A stretch of 64,000 bases of DNA from Enterobacter cloacae subsp. cloacae ATCC 13047 (GCF_000025565.1 NC_014121.1:3782001-3846000), one strand, 5' to 3'; counted from the first letter of the stretch, positions 16,547-30,231 are shown. A program made the numbers and translations. The notes: generated by a model not told the origin, from the sequence alone.

Positions 16547-18244
16547 GTGCACGAAATATTCGATATGCTGCTGGCGGTTTTTGACCGTGCGGCATTAATG
16601 CTGATTTGCCTGTTTTTCCTCATTCGTATTCGCCTGTTCCGCGAGCTTTTGCACAAGTCCGCCCACTCGGCAAAAGAGCTGCTGGCCGTTACCGCCATCT
16701 TTTCACTTTTCGCGCTGTTCAGCACCTGGTCCGGGGTGCCGGTAGAAGGGTCGCTGGTCAACGTGCGTGTTATCGCCGTGATGTCCGGTGGGATCTTGTT
16801 TGGCCCCTGGGTGGGCATTATTACGGGTCTCATTGCCGGGACACATCGTTACCTGATAGATATCGGCGGCGTGACGGCGGTGCCGTGTTTTATCACCAGC
16901 ATCATCGCCGGCGTCCTTTCCGGCTGGATTAACCGCAAAATCCCGAAAAAGCAGCACTGGCGCGCCGGGATCATCGCGGGCATGCTGTGCGAAACGCTGA
17001 CCATGGTTCTGGTGGTCGTCTGGGCTCCCACCATCGCGCTGGGGCTGGATATTGTCTCTAAAATCGGCATTCCGATGATCCTCGGCAGCGTCTGTATCGG
17101 TTTTATTGTGCTGCTGGTGCAAAGCGTTGAAGGGGAAAAAGAGGCCAGCGCCGCACGTCAGGCCAAGCTGGCGCTGGATATCGCCAACAAAACGCTGCCG
17201 CTCTTCCGCCATGTTAACGCTGAATCCTTACGTCAGGTCTGCGATATCATCCGTCGCGATATTCATGCCGATGCCGTGGCCATTACCAATATCGACCACG
17301 TCCTGGCCTATGTTGGCGTGGGTGAGCATAACTATCAGGACAGCGATGACACCATCAGCCCCACCACCAGGCAGGCGATCAATTACGGTAAAATCATCAT
17401 TAAAAACAATGATGAAGCCCACAGAACCCCAGAAATTCACTCCATGCTGGTGATCCCGCTGTGGGAGAAAGGCGTGGTGACGGGAACCCTGAAAATTTAC
17501 TACTGCCACGCGCACCAGATCACCTCCTCCCTGCAGGAGATGGCCATCGGGCTGTCGCAGATTATCTCTACCCAGCTGGAGGTCTCCCGCGCGGAACAGC
17601 TGCGCGAGATGGCAAATAAGGCAGAGCTGCGCGCGCTGCAGAGTAAAATTAATCCTCATTTTCTGTTTAACGCGCTGAATGCGATCTCCTCGTCCATTCG
17701 ACTTAATCCGGATACCGCACGTCAGCTGATTTTCAATCTGTCACGCTACCTGCGCTACAACATTGAGCTAAAAGATGACGAGCAGATCGACATTAAAAAA
17801 GAGCTTTATCAGATCAAGGATTACATTGCGATTGAGCAGGCGCGCTTTGGTGACAAACTCACGGTCATTTACGATATTGATGAAGAGGTCAACTGTGTGA
17901 TCCCAAGCCTGCTGATCCAGCCGCTGGTTGAGAACGCTATTGTCCACGGGATTCAGCCGTGTAAAGGGAAAGGGGTGGTGACCATTAGCGTGACCGAAAG
18001 CGGCAACCGCGTGCGAATTGCCGTGCGCGATACCGGCCACGGAATTGATCCTAAAGTCATTGAGCGCGTTGAGGCCAACGAGATGCCGGGGAATAAGATT
18101 GGGCTGCTGAATGTCCACCACCGGGTCAAACTGCTGTACGGCGACGGGCTGCATATTCAGCGCCTTGAACCGGGCACCGAGATCGCCTTTTATATTCCGA
18201 ATGAACGCTCTCCCGTTCATGCGTCTACATCCCTGTTGCCTTAG
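16547..18244 (+). CDS. ypdA: Pyruvate-sensing histidine kinase YpdA (PyrS)
   Basis: 565 residues from GTG 16547, the same length as E. coli YpdA; ATG starts upstream would add residues not in that protein. Domains: 5TMR-LYT membrane sensor with several spans (about 1-200), GAF domain (about 220-345), His_kinase with the H box in [20 protein letters not shown], and HATPase ([10 protein letters not shown], then DTGHGID). With YpdB it responds to extracellular pyruvate and controls yhjX in E. coli. The partner gene starts 13 bases downstream. Confidence 0.92.
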   Translation: MHEIFDMLLAVFDRAALMLICLFFLIRIRLFRELLHKSAHSAKELLAVTAIFSLFALFSTWSGVPVEGSLVNVRVIAVMSGGILFGPWVGIITGLIAGTHRYLIDIGGVTAVPCFITSIIAGVLSGWINRKIPKKQHWRAGIIAGMLCETLTMVLVVVWAPTIALGLDIVSKIGIPMILGSVCIGFIVLLVQSVEGEKEASAARQAKLALDIANKTLPLFRHVNAESLRQVCDIIRRDIHADAVAITNIDHVLAYVGVGEHNYQDSDDTISPTTRQAINYGKIIIKNNDEAHRTPEIHSMLVIPLWEKGVVTGTLKIYYCHAHQITSSLQEMAIGLSQIISTQLEVSRAEQLREMANKAELRALQSKINPHFLFNALNAISSSIRLNPDTARQLIFNLSRYLRYNIELKDDEQIDIKKELYQIKDYIAIEQARFGDKLTVIYDIDEEVNCVIPSLLIQPLVENAIVHGIQPCKGKGVVTISVTESGNRVRIAVRDTGHGIDPKVIERVEANEMPGNKIGLLNVHHRVKLLYGDGLHIQRLEPGTEIAFYIPNERSPVHASTSLLP

Positions 18245-18257
18245 GCCGGAGTAACCC

Positions 18258-18989
18258 GTGAAAGTGATCATTGTAGAAGATGAGTTTCTGGCTCAACAGG
18301 AGCTGAGCTGGCTCATCAAAACGCACAGTCAGATGGAGATCGTGGGCACGTTTGACGATGGTCTGGACGTGCTGAAGTTTTTGCAGCATAACCGCGTTGA
18401 TGCCATTTTTCTTGATATCAACATTCCGTCGCTGGATGGCGTATTACTGGCGCAAAACATCAATCAGTTTGCCCATAAGCCGTTTATTGTCTTCGTCACC
18501 GCCTGGAAGGAGCATGCGGTTGAAGCCTTCGAGCTGGAGGCGTTTGACTATATCCTTAAGCCTTACCAGGAGTCGCGCATCGTCACCATGCTGCAAAAGC
18601 TGGAGGCCGCGTGGCAACAGCAGAACGCCCCTGTCACCGCAAGTCCCGCAGTACGTGAGAATGACACGATTAACCTGGTGAAGGATGAACGTATCATCGT
18701 GACGCCGGTTAACGATATCTACTATGCCGAAGCCCATGAAAAGATGACGTTTGTCTATACGCGGCGGGAATCGTACGTGATGGCGATGAACATTACCGAG
18801 TTTTGCAGCAAGCTGCCGACAGCGCATTTCTTCCGCTGTCACCGCTCGTTTTGTGTGAATTTAAACAAGATCCGCGAGATCGAGCCGTGGTTTAACAATA
18901 CATACATTTTGCGCCTGAAGGATCTTGATTTTCAGGTGCCAGTGAGCCGCAGCAAGGTCAAAGAGTTCCGCCAGTTAATGCACCTGTAA
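18258..18989 (+). CDS. ypdB: LytTR response regulator YpdB (PyrR)
   Basis: 243 residues: an N-terminal receiver with acidic pocket ED (residues 7-8), phospho-Asp in FLDINIPSLDG (about 53) and Lys in FDYILKPYQ, then a LytTR DNA-binding domain (about 137-243) with FFRCHRSFCVNLNKI. Activated by YpdA. CCGGAGTAACCC precedes GTG 18258. The fry/ypd genes that follow ypdB in E. coli K-12 are absent; glk comes next. Confidence 0.93.
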   Translation: MKVIIVEDEFLAQQELSWLIKTHSQMEIVGTFDDGLDVLKFLQHNRVDAIFLDINIPSLDGVLLAQNINQFAHKPFIVFVTAWKEHAVEAFELEAFDYILKPYQESRIVTMLQKLEAAWQQQNAPVTASPAVRENDTINLVKDERIIVTPVNDIYYAEAHEKMTFVYTRRESYVMAMNITEFCSKLPTAHFFRCHRSFCVNLNKIREIEPWFNNTYILRLKDLDFQVPVSRSKVKEFRQLMHL

Positions 18990-18991
18990 AT

Positions 18992-19020
18992 CCCCTCTCC
19001 CGCAAGAGAGGGGCTGGGTT
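18992..19020. terminator. Terminator between ypdB and glk
   Basis: CCCCTCTC pairs with GAGAGGGG across a 6-base loop (18992-19013) and is followed by CTGGGTTTT. It serves ypdB; convergent glk ends at 19021. Confidence 0.65.
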
Positions 19021-19986
19021 TTAGAGGATCTGGCCGAGCACCTGACGCAGGTGGGCGCCCGAGCCAAGTAAACCCGGGTTGTCGTGCACAATCAGATAAA
19101 CAGGAATGTCTTGCACGTAGCTTTTAAAACGTCCTTTGTCTTCAAACCCGCCGCGGAAGCCTGACGCTTTGAAGAACTCCAGGAAGCGCGGCACAATGCC
19201 ACCGGCAATGTAAACGCCACCAAAGGTGCCGAGCGTAAGCGCCAGGTTGCCACCAAAACGCCCCATTATCACGCAGAACAGCGACAGTGCGCGACGGCAG
19301 TCGATGCAGCTGTCTGCCAGTGCGCGCTCGGTCACGTCTTTCGGCTGCAGATTTTCCGGCAGACGGCCGTCAGACTTCACAATGGCACGATACAGGTTTA
19401 CCAGCCCCGGGCCGGAAAGCACGCGCTCAGCCGACACGTGGCCGATCTCAGCGCGTAGCTCTTCCAGAATAATGCCCTCTTCTTCGCTGTTCGGTGCAAA
19501 GTCCACGTGGCCACCTTCACCCGGCAGACTCACCCAGCGCTTATCAACATGAACCAGATGCGAAACGCCCAGCCCCGTGCCGGCACCGTAAACGGCAATC
19601 GGCTTGCCTTCTACCGGTGCAGTACCGCCAAACTGAGTCAGGTGCTCTGGCTTCAGCATCGGGATGGCCATCGACACCGCAGTAAAGTCGTTGATGATTT
19701 CCAGATGTGCAAAGCCGAGGTTCTTTTTCATCTCGGCGATGGAAAATGCCCAGGTATGGTTGGTCATCGCGACCCAGTCGCCGGTAATCGGGCAGGCAAT
19801 CGCGATACAGCCATCGTCAACGCTGACCTTGTGCTCTTCCAGATAGACGCGTACAACGGCCTCAAGGCTGGGGTAATCCAGCCCTGAATAGGTTTTCGCC
19901 TGGGAAATTTCACCGCTACTTACATCGCATAATGCCAGGCGCGCGTTAGTGCCGCCCACATCTCCTACCAAAGCATACTTTGTCAT
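19021..19986 (-). CDS. glk: Glucokinase
   Basis: 321 residues, same length as E. coli Glk. ASKHA fold: phosphate loop [12 protein letters not shown] at the N-terminus, catalytic Asp in [10 protein letters not shown] (about 100), GAGTGLGVS, and the hexose-binding GEGGHVDF. Phosphorylates cytoplasmic glucose with ATP, needed for glucose set free from disaccharides rather than PTS import. A Cra-like box lies about 120 bp upstream. Confidence 0.95.
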   Translation of the reverse strand: MTKYALVGDVGGTNARLALCDVSSGEISQAKTYSGLDYPSLEAVVRVYLEEHKVSVDDGCIAIACPITGDWVAMTNHTWAFSIAEMKKNLGFAHLEIINDFTAVSMAIPMLKPEHLTQFGGTAPVEGKPIAVYGAGTGLGVSHLVHVDKRWVSLPGEGGHVDFAPNSEEEGIILEELRAEIGHVSAERVLSGPGLVNLYRAIVKSDGRLPENLQPKDVTERALADSCIDCRRALSLFCVIMGRFGGNLALTLGTFGGVYIAGGIVPRFLEFFKASGFRGGFEDKGRFKSYVQDIPVYLIVHDNPGLLGSGAHLRQVLGQIL

Positions 19987-20106
19987 TCTTCTACTGCTCC
20001 GCTAAAGTCAGAATAAATCTTTGGAACACTGTAAATTCAAGGCGTGATAACAACAACGACCGGAAGGTGAATGCCCCGGGATTATCGATCTTCGTCACAG
20101 AATAAC

Positions 20107-20120
20107 TTTACCGTTTCAGC
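20107..20120 (-). promoter_or_regulatory. Cra (FruR) box upstream of glk
   Basis: The minus strand reads GCTGAAACGGTAAA, matching the Cra consensus (GCTGAAnCG core). Cra represses glk in E. coli. It lies 121-134 bases from the glk start and could also affect yfeO. Confidence 0.65.
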
Positions 20121-20124
20121 ACCT

Positions 20125-20157
20125 TTTGCACTATTGCCACAATGCTGATTGTGCAAA
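20125..20157. promoter_or_regulatory. Nested dyads in the glk-yfeO intergenic region
   Basis: TTTGCAC (20125-20131) and GTGCAAA (20151-20157) form an outer inverted repeat. Inside it CACAAT-GCTG-ATTGTG (20138-20153) forms a perfect inner one. No T-run follows, so an operator is more likely than a terminator. Regulator unknown. Confidence 0.4.
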
Positions 20158-20191
20158 GTAACGTAATACCTTTTTGTACAAGGAAATTATC

Positions 20192-21427
20192 ATGCTCCAC
20201 CCGCGAGCCAGAACCATGCTGTTGCTGGCAATCCCGGCCTTAATTATTGGTATTGTCTCAAGCCTGGTGCTTATCGTCGTGATGAAAGTCGCCTCGGTGC
20301 TGCAAACGATGTTATGGACTGCGCTTCCGGCTCAGGTGGGTATCAGCGTTGATTCGCCGGCGTGGATCATTATGATGCTGACCCTGACGGGGATTGCGGT
20401 GGGTCTGGTGATCCGCTTTAGCCCAGGGCACGCCGGGCCTGATCCGGCGCTGGAACCGCTGATTGGTGCTCCGGTCGCACCTGCAGCGCTGCCAGGACTT
20501 ATTATCGCGTTGATTATCGGTCTGGCGGGCGGCGTTAGCCTGGGGCCGGAACACCCGATCATGGCGGTCAACATCGGTCTGGCGGTGTATCTCGGTTCAC
20601 GCATTTTACCCCGCGTCGGGGCCCTGGACTGGACGATTCTGGCATCGGCTGGCACCATTGGCGCGCTCTTCGGTACGCCGGTCGCGGCCGCGCTGATTTT
20701 CTCGCAGACGCTTTCCAGCAATAACGACGTGCCGCTCTGGGATAAACTCTTTGCGCCACTGATGGCCGCCGCGGCCGGTGCGCTCACCACCAGTCTGTTT
20801 TTCAATCCACACTTCTCGCTCTCCCTTCCCCACTACGGCCAGATGCAGATAGCCGATATCTTCAGCGGTGCGGTTGTGGTCGCTATTGCCATTGCGCTGG
20901 GGATGATCGCCGTATGGTGTCTGCCGCGTCTGCACCGGCTGGTGCATAAGCTCAAACATCCGGTGCTTATCCTCGGGGTTGGCGGATTGATCCTCGGCAT
21001 TTTAGGGGCCATCGGCGGTAAGGTAACGCTGTTTAAAGGTCTGGATGAGATGCAACAGCTGGCCTTCAGTCAGGTATTTAGCGTGTCCGATTATTTGCTG
21101 TTTGCGCTCATAAAGCTGGCTGCGCTGGTGGTGGCGGCAGCGTGCGGTTTCCGTGGCGGACGGATCTTCCCGGCGGTCTTTGTTGGCGTCGCGTTGGGGC
21201 TGATGCTGCATGAACATGTGGATGCCGTTCCGGCGGCGATAACCGTCTCTTGCTCTATTCTGGGGCTGGTATTGGTGGTGACGCGTGATGCCTGGCTGAG
21301 CCTGTTTATGGCCGCGGTGGTGGTTCCGGATACTACTCTCATCCCGTTACTTTGCATCGTGATGTTGCCCGCCTGGCTCCTGCTGGCGGGCAAACCGATG
21401 ATGATGGCCTGGCGTAACGACAAGTGA
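20192..21427 (+). CDS. yfeO: ClC-type ion channel family protein YfeO
   Basis: 411 residues from ATG 20192 (CAAGGAAATTATC upstream). A voltage-gated chloride channel family protein with about ten membrane spans. The [11 protein letters not shown] motif near residue 110, [16 protein letters not shown] and [14 protein letters not shown] correspond to the ion-pathway loops. The 'proton glutamate' position in the second loop is not the typical GREGP form. E. coli YfeO is 418 residues. Transported ion unknown. Confidence 0.9.
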   Translation: MLHPRARTMLLLAIPALIIGIVSSLVLIVVMKVASVLQTMLWTALPAQVGISVDSPAWIIMMLTLTGIAVGLVIRFSPGHAGPDPALEPLIGAPVAPAALPGLIIALIIGLAGGVSLGPEHPIMAVNIGLAVYLGSRILPRVGALDWTILASAGTIGALFGTPVAAALIFSQTLSSNNDVPLWDKLFAPLMAAAAGALTTSLFFNPHFSLSLPHYGQMQIADIFSGAVVVAIAIALGMIAVWCLPRLHRLVHKLKHPVLILGVGGLILGILGAIGGKVTLFKGLDEMQQLAFSQVFSVSDYLLFALIKLAALVVAAACGFRGGRIFPAVFVGVALGLMLHEHVDAVPAAITVSCSILGLVLVVTRDAWLSLFMAAVVVPDTTLIPLLCIVMLPAWLLLAGKPMMMAWRNDK

Positions 21428-23218
<1,791 letters not shown>

Positions 23219-23220
23219 TC

Positions 23221-23238
23221 AGTGTAAACGCATACACT
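23221..23238. promoter_or_regulatory. 18-bp perfect dyad before the aldo-keto reductase gene
   Basis: AGTGTA, AACGCA, TACACT. It lies 33-50 bases before ATG 23271, a place where a repressor would block the promoter. Spacing does not fit TyrR. Regulator unknown. Confidence 0.45.
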
Positions 23239-23270
23239 GTTCTTACTTTTCAGCGCCAGAGGTCATGAGA

Positions 23271-24269
23271 ATGCACTATCAGCCAGATAAAAACCGTTAT
23301 CAGACAATGCTGTATCGTCGCTGTGGGCAAAGTGGCGTTAAATTACCCGCCGTCTCTCTTGGGCTCTGGCACAACTTCGGTGACGCCACGCTTATCGAAA
23401 ACAGCCGTCAACTTTTACAGCGCGCGTTTGATCTTGGTATTACACACTTCGACCTTGCCAATAACTATGGTCCGCCTCCCGGTTCCGCCGAGCGCAATTT
23501 CGGCCGCATTTTGCAGGAAGATTTTCTGCCGTGGCGCGATGAACTGATCATCTCGACGAAAGCGGGCTATACCATGTGGGACGGCCCTTACGGTGACTGG
23601 GGATCGCGCAAATATCTCATCGCAAGCCTGAATCAAAGTCTGAAACGTATGGGGCTGGAGTATGTTGATATCTTCTATCACCACCGTCCTGACCCGGAAA
23701 CGCCGCTGCAGGAGACAATGAAAGCGCTTGACCATCTGGTGCGTCAGGGGAAAGCCCTGTATGTCGGTTTGTCCAATTACCCGGCCGAGCTTGCACGGCA
23801 GGCTATCGACATACTTCATGACCTCGGCACGCCGTGTCTGATCCATCAGCCGAAATATTCAATGTTTGAACGTGCGCCGGAAGCGGGCTTGCTGGACGTT
23901 TTGCAGGAAAAAGGTGTCGGCTGCATTCCGTTCTCGCCGCTGGCGGGTGGTCAACTGACCGATCGTTATCTGAACGGCATTCCGGCTGACTCCCGTGCCG
24001 CGAGCGGGAGTAAGTTCCTGAACCCGGATCAGATAACCCAGGAGAAACTGGAAAAAGTCAAAAAGTTGAACGCGCTGGCAGAAAGCCGGGGACAGAAGCT
24101 GTCTCAGATGGCGCTGGCCTGGATTTTGCGCCACGAGGCGGTAACTTCCGTACTGATTGGCGCCAGTAAAACCGGGCAAATAGACGATGCAGTGGGCATG
24201 CTGGAGAACCGCCATTTCACGGCGGAAGAGCTTGCCACCATTGACGCGATCCTGAATAGCTCAAAATAA
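23271..24269 (+). CDS. Aldo-keto reductase, YghZ-like (glyceraldehyde 3-phosphate reductase)
   Basis: 332 residues from ATG 23271 (AGAGG 8 bases upstream; ATG 23265 is too close to it). TIM-barrel aldo-keto reductase family 11/14 type: GLWHNFGDATLIENSR, THFDLANNYGPPPGSAE with the catalytic Asp and Tyr, STKAGY with Lys, YHHRPDPETP with His, and the NADPH loop region SVLIGASKTGQ. Similar to E. coli YghZ (346 residues, reduces methylglyoxal and L-glyceraldehyde 3-phosphate). Transcribed away from ipdC. Whether it reduces indole-3-acetaldehyde is unknown. Confidence 0.88.
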   Translation: MHYQPDKNRYQTMLYRRCGQSGVKLPAVSLGLWHNFGDATLIENSRQLLQRAFDLGITHFDLANNYGPPPGSAERNFGRILQEDFLPWRDELIISTKAGYTMWDGPYGDWGSRKYLIASLNQSLKRMGLEYVDIFYHHRPDPETPLQETMKALDHLVRQGKALYVGLSNYPAELARQAIDILHDLGTPCLIHQPKYSMFERAPEAGLLDVLQEKGVGCIPFSPLAGGQLTDRYLNGIPADSRAASGSKFLNPDQITQEKLEKVKKLNALAESRGQKLSQMALAWILRHEAVTSVLIGASKTGQIDDAVGMLENRHFTAEELATIDAILNSSK

Positions 24270-24394
24270 ATCCTGCTTTAGCAAAAAGTGCTATCACGTC
24301 TGAATTCGGAGTTGAGGCGATGAAACGAGGCTTTCCCAACTCGTAAAATTGCGTTAACAGGCCCCCTAAGGCCCCGATCGTGAAGGAGAAGAGT

Positions 24395-24751
24395 ATGTTC
24401 AGGTCACTGATTCTTGCAGCGGTATTACTGGCTTCGGCCCCGCTGGTCGCCACTGCTGGCGAAATCACCCTGTTGCCATCAGTAAAATTACAAATTGGCG
24501 ATCGTGACGACTACGGCAGATACTGGGACGGTGGCTACTGGCGCGACCGTGACTACTGGCACCGTCACTATGAGTGGCGCGGCGACCGCTGGTGGAAACA
24601 TGATAATGGTTTGCACCGCGGCTGGTACAAAAACAACGCCTACGAGCGTGGTTATCGCGAAGGCTGGAACGACCGTGATGATCGCCGTGGCGGCTGGGAT
24701 CGCGGCGGTAAAGGTCGCGGTGGACATGGCCACGGCCACGGTCGTCACTAA
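24395..24751 (+). CDS. ypeC: DUF2502 periplasmic protein YpeC
   Basis: 118 residues from ATG 24395 (AAGGAGAAGAGT upstream). A signal peptide of about 21 residues ([21 protein letters not shown]), then a highly polar mature region rich in Trp, Tyr, Arg, Asp and Gly, with repeated DRDYW / [14 protein letters not shown] units. The tail is His/Gly-rich (GHGHGHGRH) and could bind metal. Neighbour of mntH as in E. coli, where YpeC has 108 residues. Function unknown; metal binding is inference. Confidence 0.85.
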   Translation: MFRSLILAAVLLASAPLVATAGEITLLPSVKLQIGDRDDYGRYWDGGYWRDRDYWHRHYEWRGDRWWKHDNGLHRGWYKNNAYERGYREGWNDRDDRRGGWDRGGKGRGGHGHGHGRH

Positions 24752-24754
24752 TCT

Positions 24755-24785
24755 AAAAAAAGGAGCCTCCCGGCTCCTTTTTCTT

Positions 24786-24786
<1 letters not shown>
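24755..24786. terminator. Terminator between ypeC and mntH
   Basis: A-run, then AGGAGCC (24761-24767) pairing with GGCTCCT (24772-24778), then a T-run. Works for both convergent genes. Confidence 0.88.
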
Positions 24787-26203
<1,417 letters not shown>

Positions 26204-26262
26204 CAAACTTAACTTTTCACTCATTTACCTAACATAACAAAAATGTATTGTGGATCACTATT

Positions 26263-26278
26263 TTTGAGACTCGTCACA
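26263..26278 (+). promoter_or_regulatory. CRP-like site, proximal, upstream of nupC
   Basis: TTTGA, GACTCG, TCACA: one mismatch to consensus. Centre 75 bases from the distal site, a spacing suited to CytR-CRP control between two CRP dimers. No CytR box was identified by eye. Confidence 0.5.
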
Positions 26279-26373
26279 GGATGTAACTATAGTGTGTCCT
26301 TGATCTCGTTTTCTTTTCGGTTGTTACATAGAATGTGCACGAAAATTAAACCTGCCTCATATTTGGAGCAAAT

Positions 26374-27561
26374 ATGGACCGCGTCCTTCACTTTGTCCTG
26401 GCACTCGTTGTCGTTACTGCGCTTGCGTTGCTGGTCAGCCATGACCGTAAAAAAATCCGCATTCGCTTTGTTGTTCAGCTTCTCGTTATTGAAGTTTTGC
26501 TCGCGTGGTTCTTCCTGAACTCCAACGTGGGGCTTGGCTTCGTAAAAGGCTTCTCCGAAATGTTCGAAAAACTGCTCGGATTCGCCAACGAAGGGACGAA
26601 CTTTGTCTTCGGTAAAATGAACGACGAAGGGCTGGCGTTCTTCTTCCTGAAAGTACTTTGCCCAATCGTCTTCATCTCTGCGCTGATTGGTATTCTGCAA
26701 CACATCCGTGTTTTGCCGATTGTGATCCGTGCCATTGGTACCGTACTGTCCAAAGTTAACGGTATGGGTAAGCTGGAATCATTCAACGCCGTCAGCTCCC
26801 TGATTCTGGGCCAGTCAGAGAACTTTATCGCGTATAAAGATATTCTCGGCAAGATGTCCCGTAACCGTATGTACACCATGGCCGCAACAGCAATGTCCAC
26901 CGTTTCCATGTCTATCGTGGGCGCGTATATGACCATGCTGGAACCAAAATATGTGGTTGCTGCTCTGGTGCTGAATATGTTCAGTACCTTTATCGTACTG
27001 TCACTGATCAACCCATACCGTGTTGAGGAAGGCGAAGAGAACCTGCAGATGGCAAATCTGCACGAAGGTCAGAGCTTCTTCGAAATGCTGGGTGAATATA
27101 TTCTGGCGGGCTTTAAAGTGGCGATTATCGTTGCCGCGATGCTGATCGGCTTCATCGCTCTGATCTCTGCCCTGAACGCCCTGTTCGCCGCGGTTCTGGG
27201 CATCTCCTTCCAGGGCATCCTGGGCTACATCTTCTACCCTGTTGCATGGGTGATGGGTGTCCCTGCTCACGAAGCGCTGCAGGTTGGTAGTATCATGGCG
27301 ACCAAACTGGTTTCTAACGAATTCGTTGCAATGATGGATCTGCAGAAAATCGCCAGCACGCTCTCTCCACGTGCGGAAGGCATCCTGTCCGTGTTCCTGG
27401 TTTCCTTCGCGAACTTCTCGTCCATCGGTATCATCGCCGGTGCGATTAAAGGTCTGAACGAAGAACAGGGTAACGTTGTTTCTCGCTTCGGTCTGAAACT
27501 GGTTTACGGCTCAACGCTGGTGAGCGTACTGTCAGCGTCTATCGCAGCACTGGTACTGTAA
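26374..27561 (+). CDS. nupC: Nucleoside/H+ symporter NupC
   Basis: 395 residues (E. coli 400). Concentrative nucleoside transporter family with N-terminal spans (residues 1-45), then the CNT core: [51 protein letters not shown] and FANFSSIGI. Imports pyrimidine nucleosides and adenosine with protons. ATG 26374 follows TTTGGAGCAAAT. CRP-like sites upstream. Confidence 0.95.
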   Translation: MDRVLHFVLALVVVTALALLVSHDRKKIRIRFVVQLLVIEVLLAWFFLNSNVGLGFVKGFSEMFEKLLGFANEGTNFVFGKMNDEGLAFFFLKVLCPIVFISALIGILQHIRVLPIVIRAIGTVLSKVNGMGKLESFNAVSSLILGQSENFIAYKDILGKMSRNRMYTMAATAMSTVSMSIVGAYMTMLEPKYVVAALVLNMFSTFIVLSLINPYRVEEGEENLQMANLHEGQSFFEMLGEYILAGFKVAIIVAAMLIGFIALISALNALFAAVLGISFQGILGYIFYPVAWVMGVPAHEALQVGSIMATKLVSNEFVAMMDLQKIASTLSPRAEGILSVFLVSFANFSSIGIIAGAIKGLNEEQGNVVSRFGLKLVYGSTLVSVLSASIAALVL

Positions 27562-27579
27562 CCCGTCACGTTATATGAG

Positions 27580-27607
27580 AACCGGGAGCCTGGCTCCCGG
27601 TTTTTTT
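27580..27607 (+). terminator. nupC terminator
   Basis: CCGGGAGCC and GGCTCCCGG form a strong stem (27581-27601), followed by seven T. Lies against the 3' end of the convergent pdeA. Confidence 0.9.
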
Positions 27608-29795
27608 ATGCCTGCAGTGCGTCAAGCGGCGTCGGTTTGCCTATCAGGTATCCCTGCAGGTAATCCACACCAAAGCGCAGCAGCATGTCACGTTGCGCCG
27701 GCGTCTCCACATATTCAGCCACCACACACAGTGATTTGGTTTTTGCCAGATTACAAATCGACTGCACAATCATCGCGTCCATGTCGTCGGTACAGATATC
27801 TTTAACAAAGCAGCCATCTATTTTAATGATATCCGCCTGAAGGCGTCTGAGTCGTTCGTAGTTGGCATAGCCGGTACCAAAATCATCAATCGCGATACGG
27901 AACCCACGATCCCGTAGCTGCTGAAGGTTTTTGATACTGCTGCCAGAGTTCGAGAAGGCCTGCTCTTCCGTGATCTCAAGGACAACGTCCTGCGGCGCGA
28001 TACCATAGTGTTCGAACAACGCGCTAATCTCGGTAGCCACCTCTTTTTGCATCAGCGTCAGAGGCATCAGATTGACAGAAAAGCGAGTGCCACCCTGCGA
28101 CGGAGGATGATCGCGCAACCACAACAGCAGTTTTTCCAGCACGCACATATCAAAGCGGTGGCTCAGGTTAAACTGGGCAATCAGCGGGATGAAGCGGTCA
28201 GGCGTGATAATCTCTCCCTCGCTTTCCATGCGCGCCAGTATTTCGTAATAACCACTGCCGTCCGCTTTTTGGATCGGCTGGGCATATAAATGAAACTGAC
28301 CGGCATCCAGGGCATGTTTAATACGCGCTAACATCAGCACCCGTTCTGTGGTTTGCCCCGACGCGGCCTCCAGGCTATTGGTGAGCGCGAGTACGTTATG
28401 CGCTCCGCATGACTGCTCGGCCAGCCAGCTCAGTTGGCCCAGCGTATGGTGCAAGTTCTCGCCGTTTTCGACCATTCCCCAGGATGCGCCAAACTCGATA
28501 TCCAGCCCCGTGTTGTTCCAGTAAATTTTTCGGCTATTTAATTGATCGACCATATGCTGCAGCCGTTCAGCGGTTTCAGGCCCCAGCAATACAATGACCA
28601 GCTCGCTGCCTGGCAACTGGAAGAGCTTCTCATCTTTCTGCAACAGCGGCTGCAGGGAGGTGGTTACCCTACGTTTGCAATGCACCCGCATGAGAATGCC
28701 GTAGTGGCGACTTAAAAATTCCAAGTTGTCCATCCGCAGGCAGCAGATTTTTGCATCCGGCTGAGCCTGAAGAAACTCTTCCAGCGCCCGAATATTCGGT
28801 AAACCAGTCAGCGGGTCGGTCAGCGCCCTGTCCTGCCAGTCCTGCTTCAACCAGTTGCTTCGCTGGTAGAGCCGCGACATGTAAAGCAGACAGATAGCGA
28901 AAGAGATCAGCACAGACAGGATAAAGGAGAGTGAATGCCCAGATTCGACGCCATTAAGGAAGTTGTAGTTATAGGTCAACAGCAGCAGAGCGGATGCCGC
29001 CCACAGTAAAGAGATGAGCGCATAGCTGAGGCGACTGATACCTAGCGTAAAGAGAATAAAAATGACTGGCATTAAATAGCCAGCAATAACCGGTGACTCA
29101 AATGGCGCACATAACACGGCAAGGGTGAAAATTAAAAAAGCCAGCCAGATGAATACATACAAAGATTTTTTATGAAAAAACACTGGCTTCACGCTCCGCA
29201 GCCAGAAGGTTCTGACATAGCGGGGATTAATTATCATTCTTAATGGATAATAGAACATCATGGTGAAAATCAATGCTGCGCATATCAAGCTTTGAATATC
29301 AACGATGTTATAAATTACGGTGCCTTCGCCAAAGAATGTTGAGATAGTCACGGGAAAATCAAATAAAAAGCCAGCCAGATACATCAACCCTTTAATGCCT
29401 ATCGGCACCATAAAGCCCAGCCAGAATATACGTTGCCCAATGTGTTTGTTCGGCACGCAGTGACGCCAGCGCTTGCCCAGCACAAGGCGCAGGACGCCAC
29501 AGGCAGCAAAGACAGAAAACGTCTGACAGATCAATAATACTAAATATTGTAGTGGTGCTAAATTAATATTATAGATGTTAGCAATAGTGAAACTTAAAAG
29601 AATGGGAATGATTGCCCGACGCCCAAATAACAAAATGACGGCCAGCATAACGCTTAACGGCAGCCATGCCAGATAAACATCATGACCATTTACTATAGCG
29701 CGTGGAGAGATATAACGGGAAAAGGGCACCGTAATCAAACACAGCGCCAGAGCAATCATAAATATCTTTACATTATTGTAAGTTTTTCTATTCAT
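27606..29795 (-). CDS. pdeA: c-di-GMP phosphodiesterase PdeA (YfeA)
   Basis: 729 residues, the E. coli length. Eight or so N-terminal membrane spans (MASE1-type, about 1-310) precede a GGDEF-like domain (about 330-480) in which the signature is degenerate (LPGSELVIVLL, no GGDEF), so it cannot make c-di-GMP. The C-terminal EAL domain is complete: EILARMES, NLMPLTLM, EITEEQAF, DDFGTGYANYERL and KIDGCFVKD. It degrades c-di-GMP at the membrane. Symbol follows the K-12 renaming of yfeA. Confidence 0.92.
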   Translation of the reverse strand: MNRKTYNNVKIFMIALALCLITVPFSRYISPRAIVNGHDVYLAWLPLSVMLAVILLFGRRAIIPILLSFTIANIYNINLAPLQYLVLLICQTFSVFAACGVLRLVLGKRWRHCVPNKHIGQRIFWLGFMVPIGIKGLMYLAGFLFDFPVTISTFFGEGTVIYNIVDIQSLICAALIFTMMFYYPLRMIINPRYVRTFWLRSVKPVFFHKKSLYVFIWLAFLIFTLAVLCAPFESPVIAGYLMPVIFILFTLGISRLSYALISLLWAASALLLLTYNYNFLNGVESGHSLSFILSVLISFAICLLYMSRLYQRSNWLKQDWQDRALTDPLTGLPNIRALEEFLQAQPDAKICCLRMDNLEFLSRHYGILMRVHCKRRVTTSLQPLLQKDEKLFQLPGSELVIVLLGPETAERLQHMVDQLNSRKIYWNNTGLDIEFGASWGMVENGENLHHTLGQLSWLAEQSCGAHNVLALTNSLEAASGQTTERVLMLARIKHALDAGQFHLYAQPIQKADGSGYYEILARMESEGEIITPDRFIPLIAQFNLSHRFDMCVLEKLLLWLRDHPPSQGGTRFSVNLMPLTLMQKEVATEISALFEHYGIAPQDVVLEITEEQAFSNSGSSIKNLQQLRDRGFRIAIDDFGTGYANYERLRRLQADIIKIDGCFVKDICTDDMDAMIVQSICNLAKTKSLCVVAEYVETPAQRDMLLRFGVDYLQGYLIGKPTPLDALQA

Positions 29796-29973
29796 TAAGT
29801 TGGATAATCTGTTTTACCATGCAAATTATTGGCCGGACGGATAATAGGTTTATTAATTGCTCGAATCAAGTTGAAGTCCATTTATAGACTCGTTTATTGA
29901 TTTGGATTGAGGCGAGGTATAGGAACGCTGCTAATTTGGCAACAAAAGAGGGTGAAGGTCGTTACAAAGACAT

Positions 29974-30004
29974 AAAAAAACCCCCGTCTTTCGACGAGGG
30001 TTCA
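29974..30004 (-). terminator. Terminator of the tRNA-Ala operon
   Basis: On the minus strand AACCCTCGTC pairs with GACGGGGGTT through a GAAA loop and runs into seven T. Placed a few bases after the last tRNA. Confidence 0.85.
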
Positions 30005-30009
30005 AATTT

Positions 30010-30085
<76 letters not shown>

Positions 30086-30126
30086 ACATGTTACTTTACT
30101 TACCCTACTCTGTTGGGTTCAGAGTT

Positions 30127-30202
<76 letters not shown>

Positions 30203-30231
30203 ATCGTAAAGCTGTCATGTTGACGGGCGGC

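Noticed and set aside
16703..17212. Long open frames on the minus strand within ypdA, and similar ones inside alaC, ligA, maeB and aegA
   Set aside because: They lie antisense to well-recognised genes, have no ribosome-binding site or family features, and arise from high GC codon bias.
23221..23238. AGTGTA-N6-TACACT dyad as a second TyrR box
   Set aside because: Spacing between TGTA and TACA is 6 rather than about 10 bases, so it does not fit TyrR; kept as an unknown operator.
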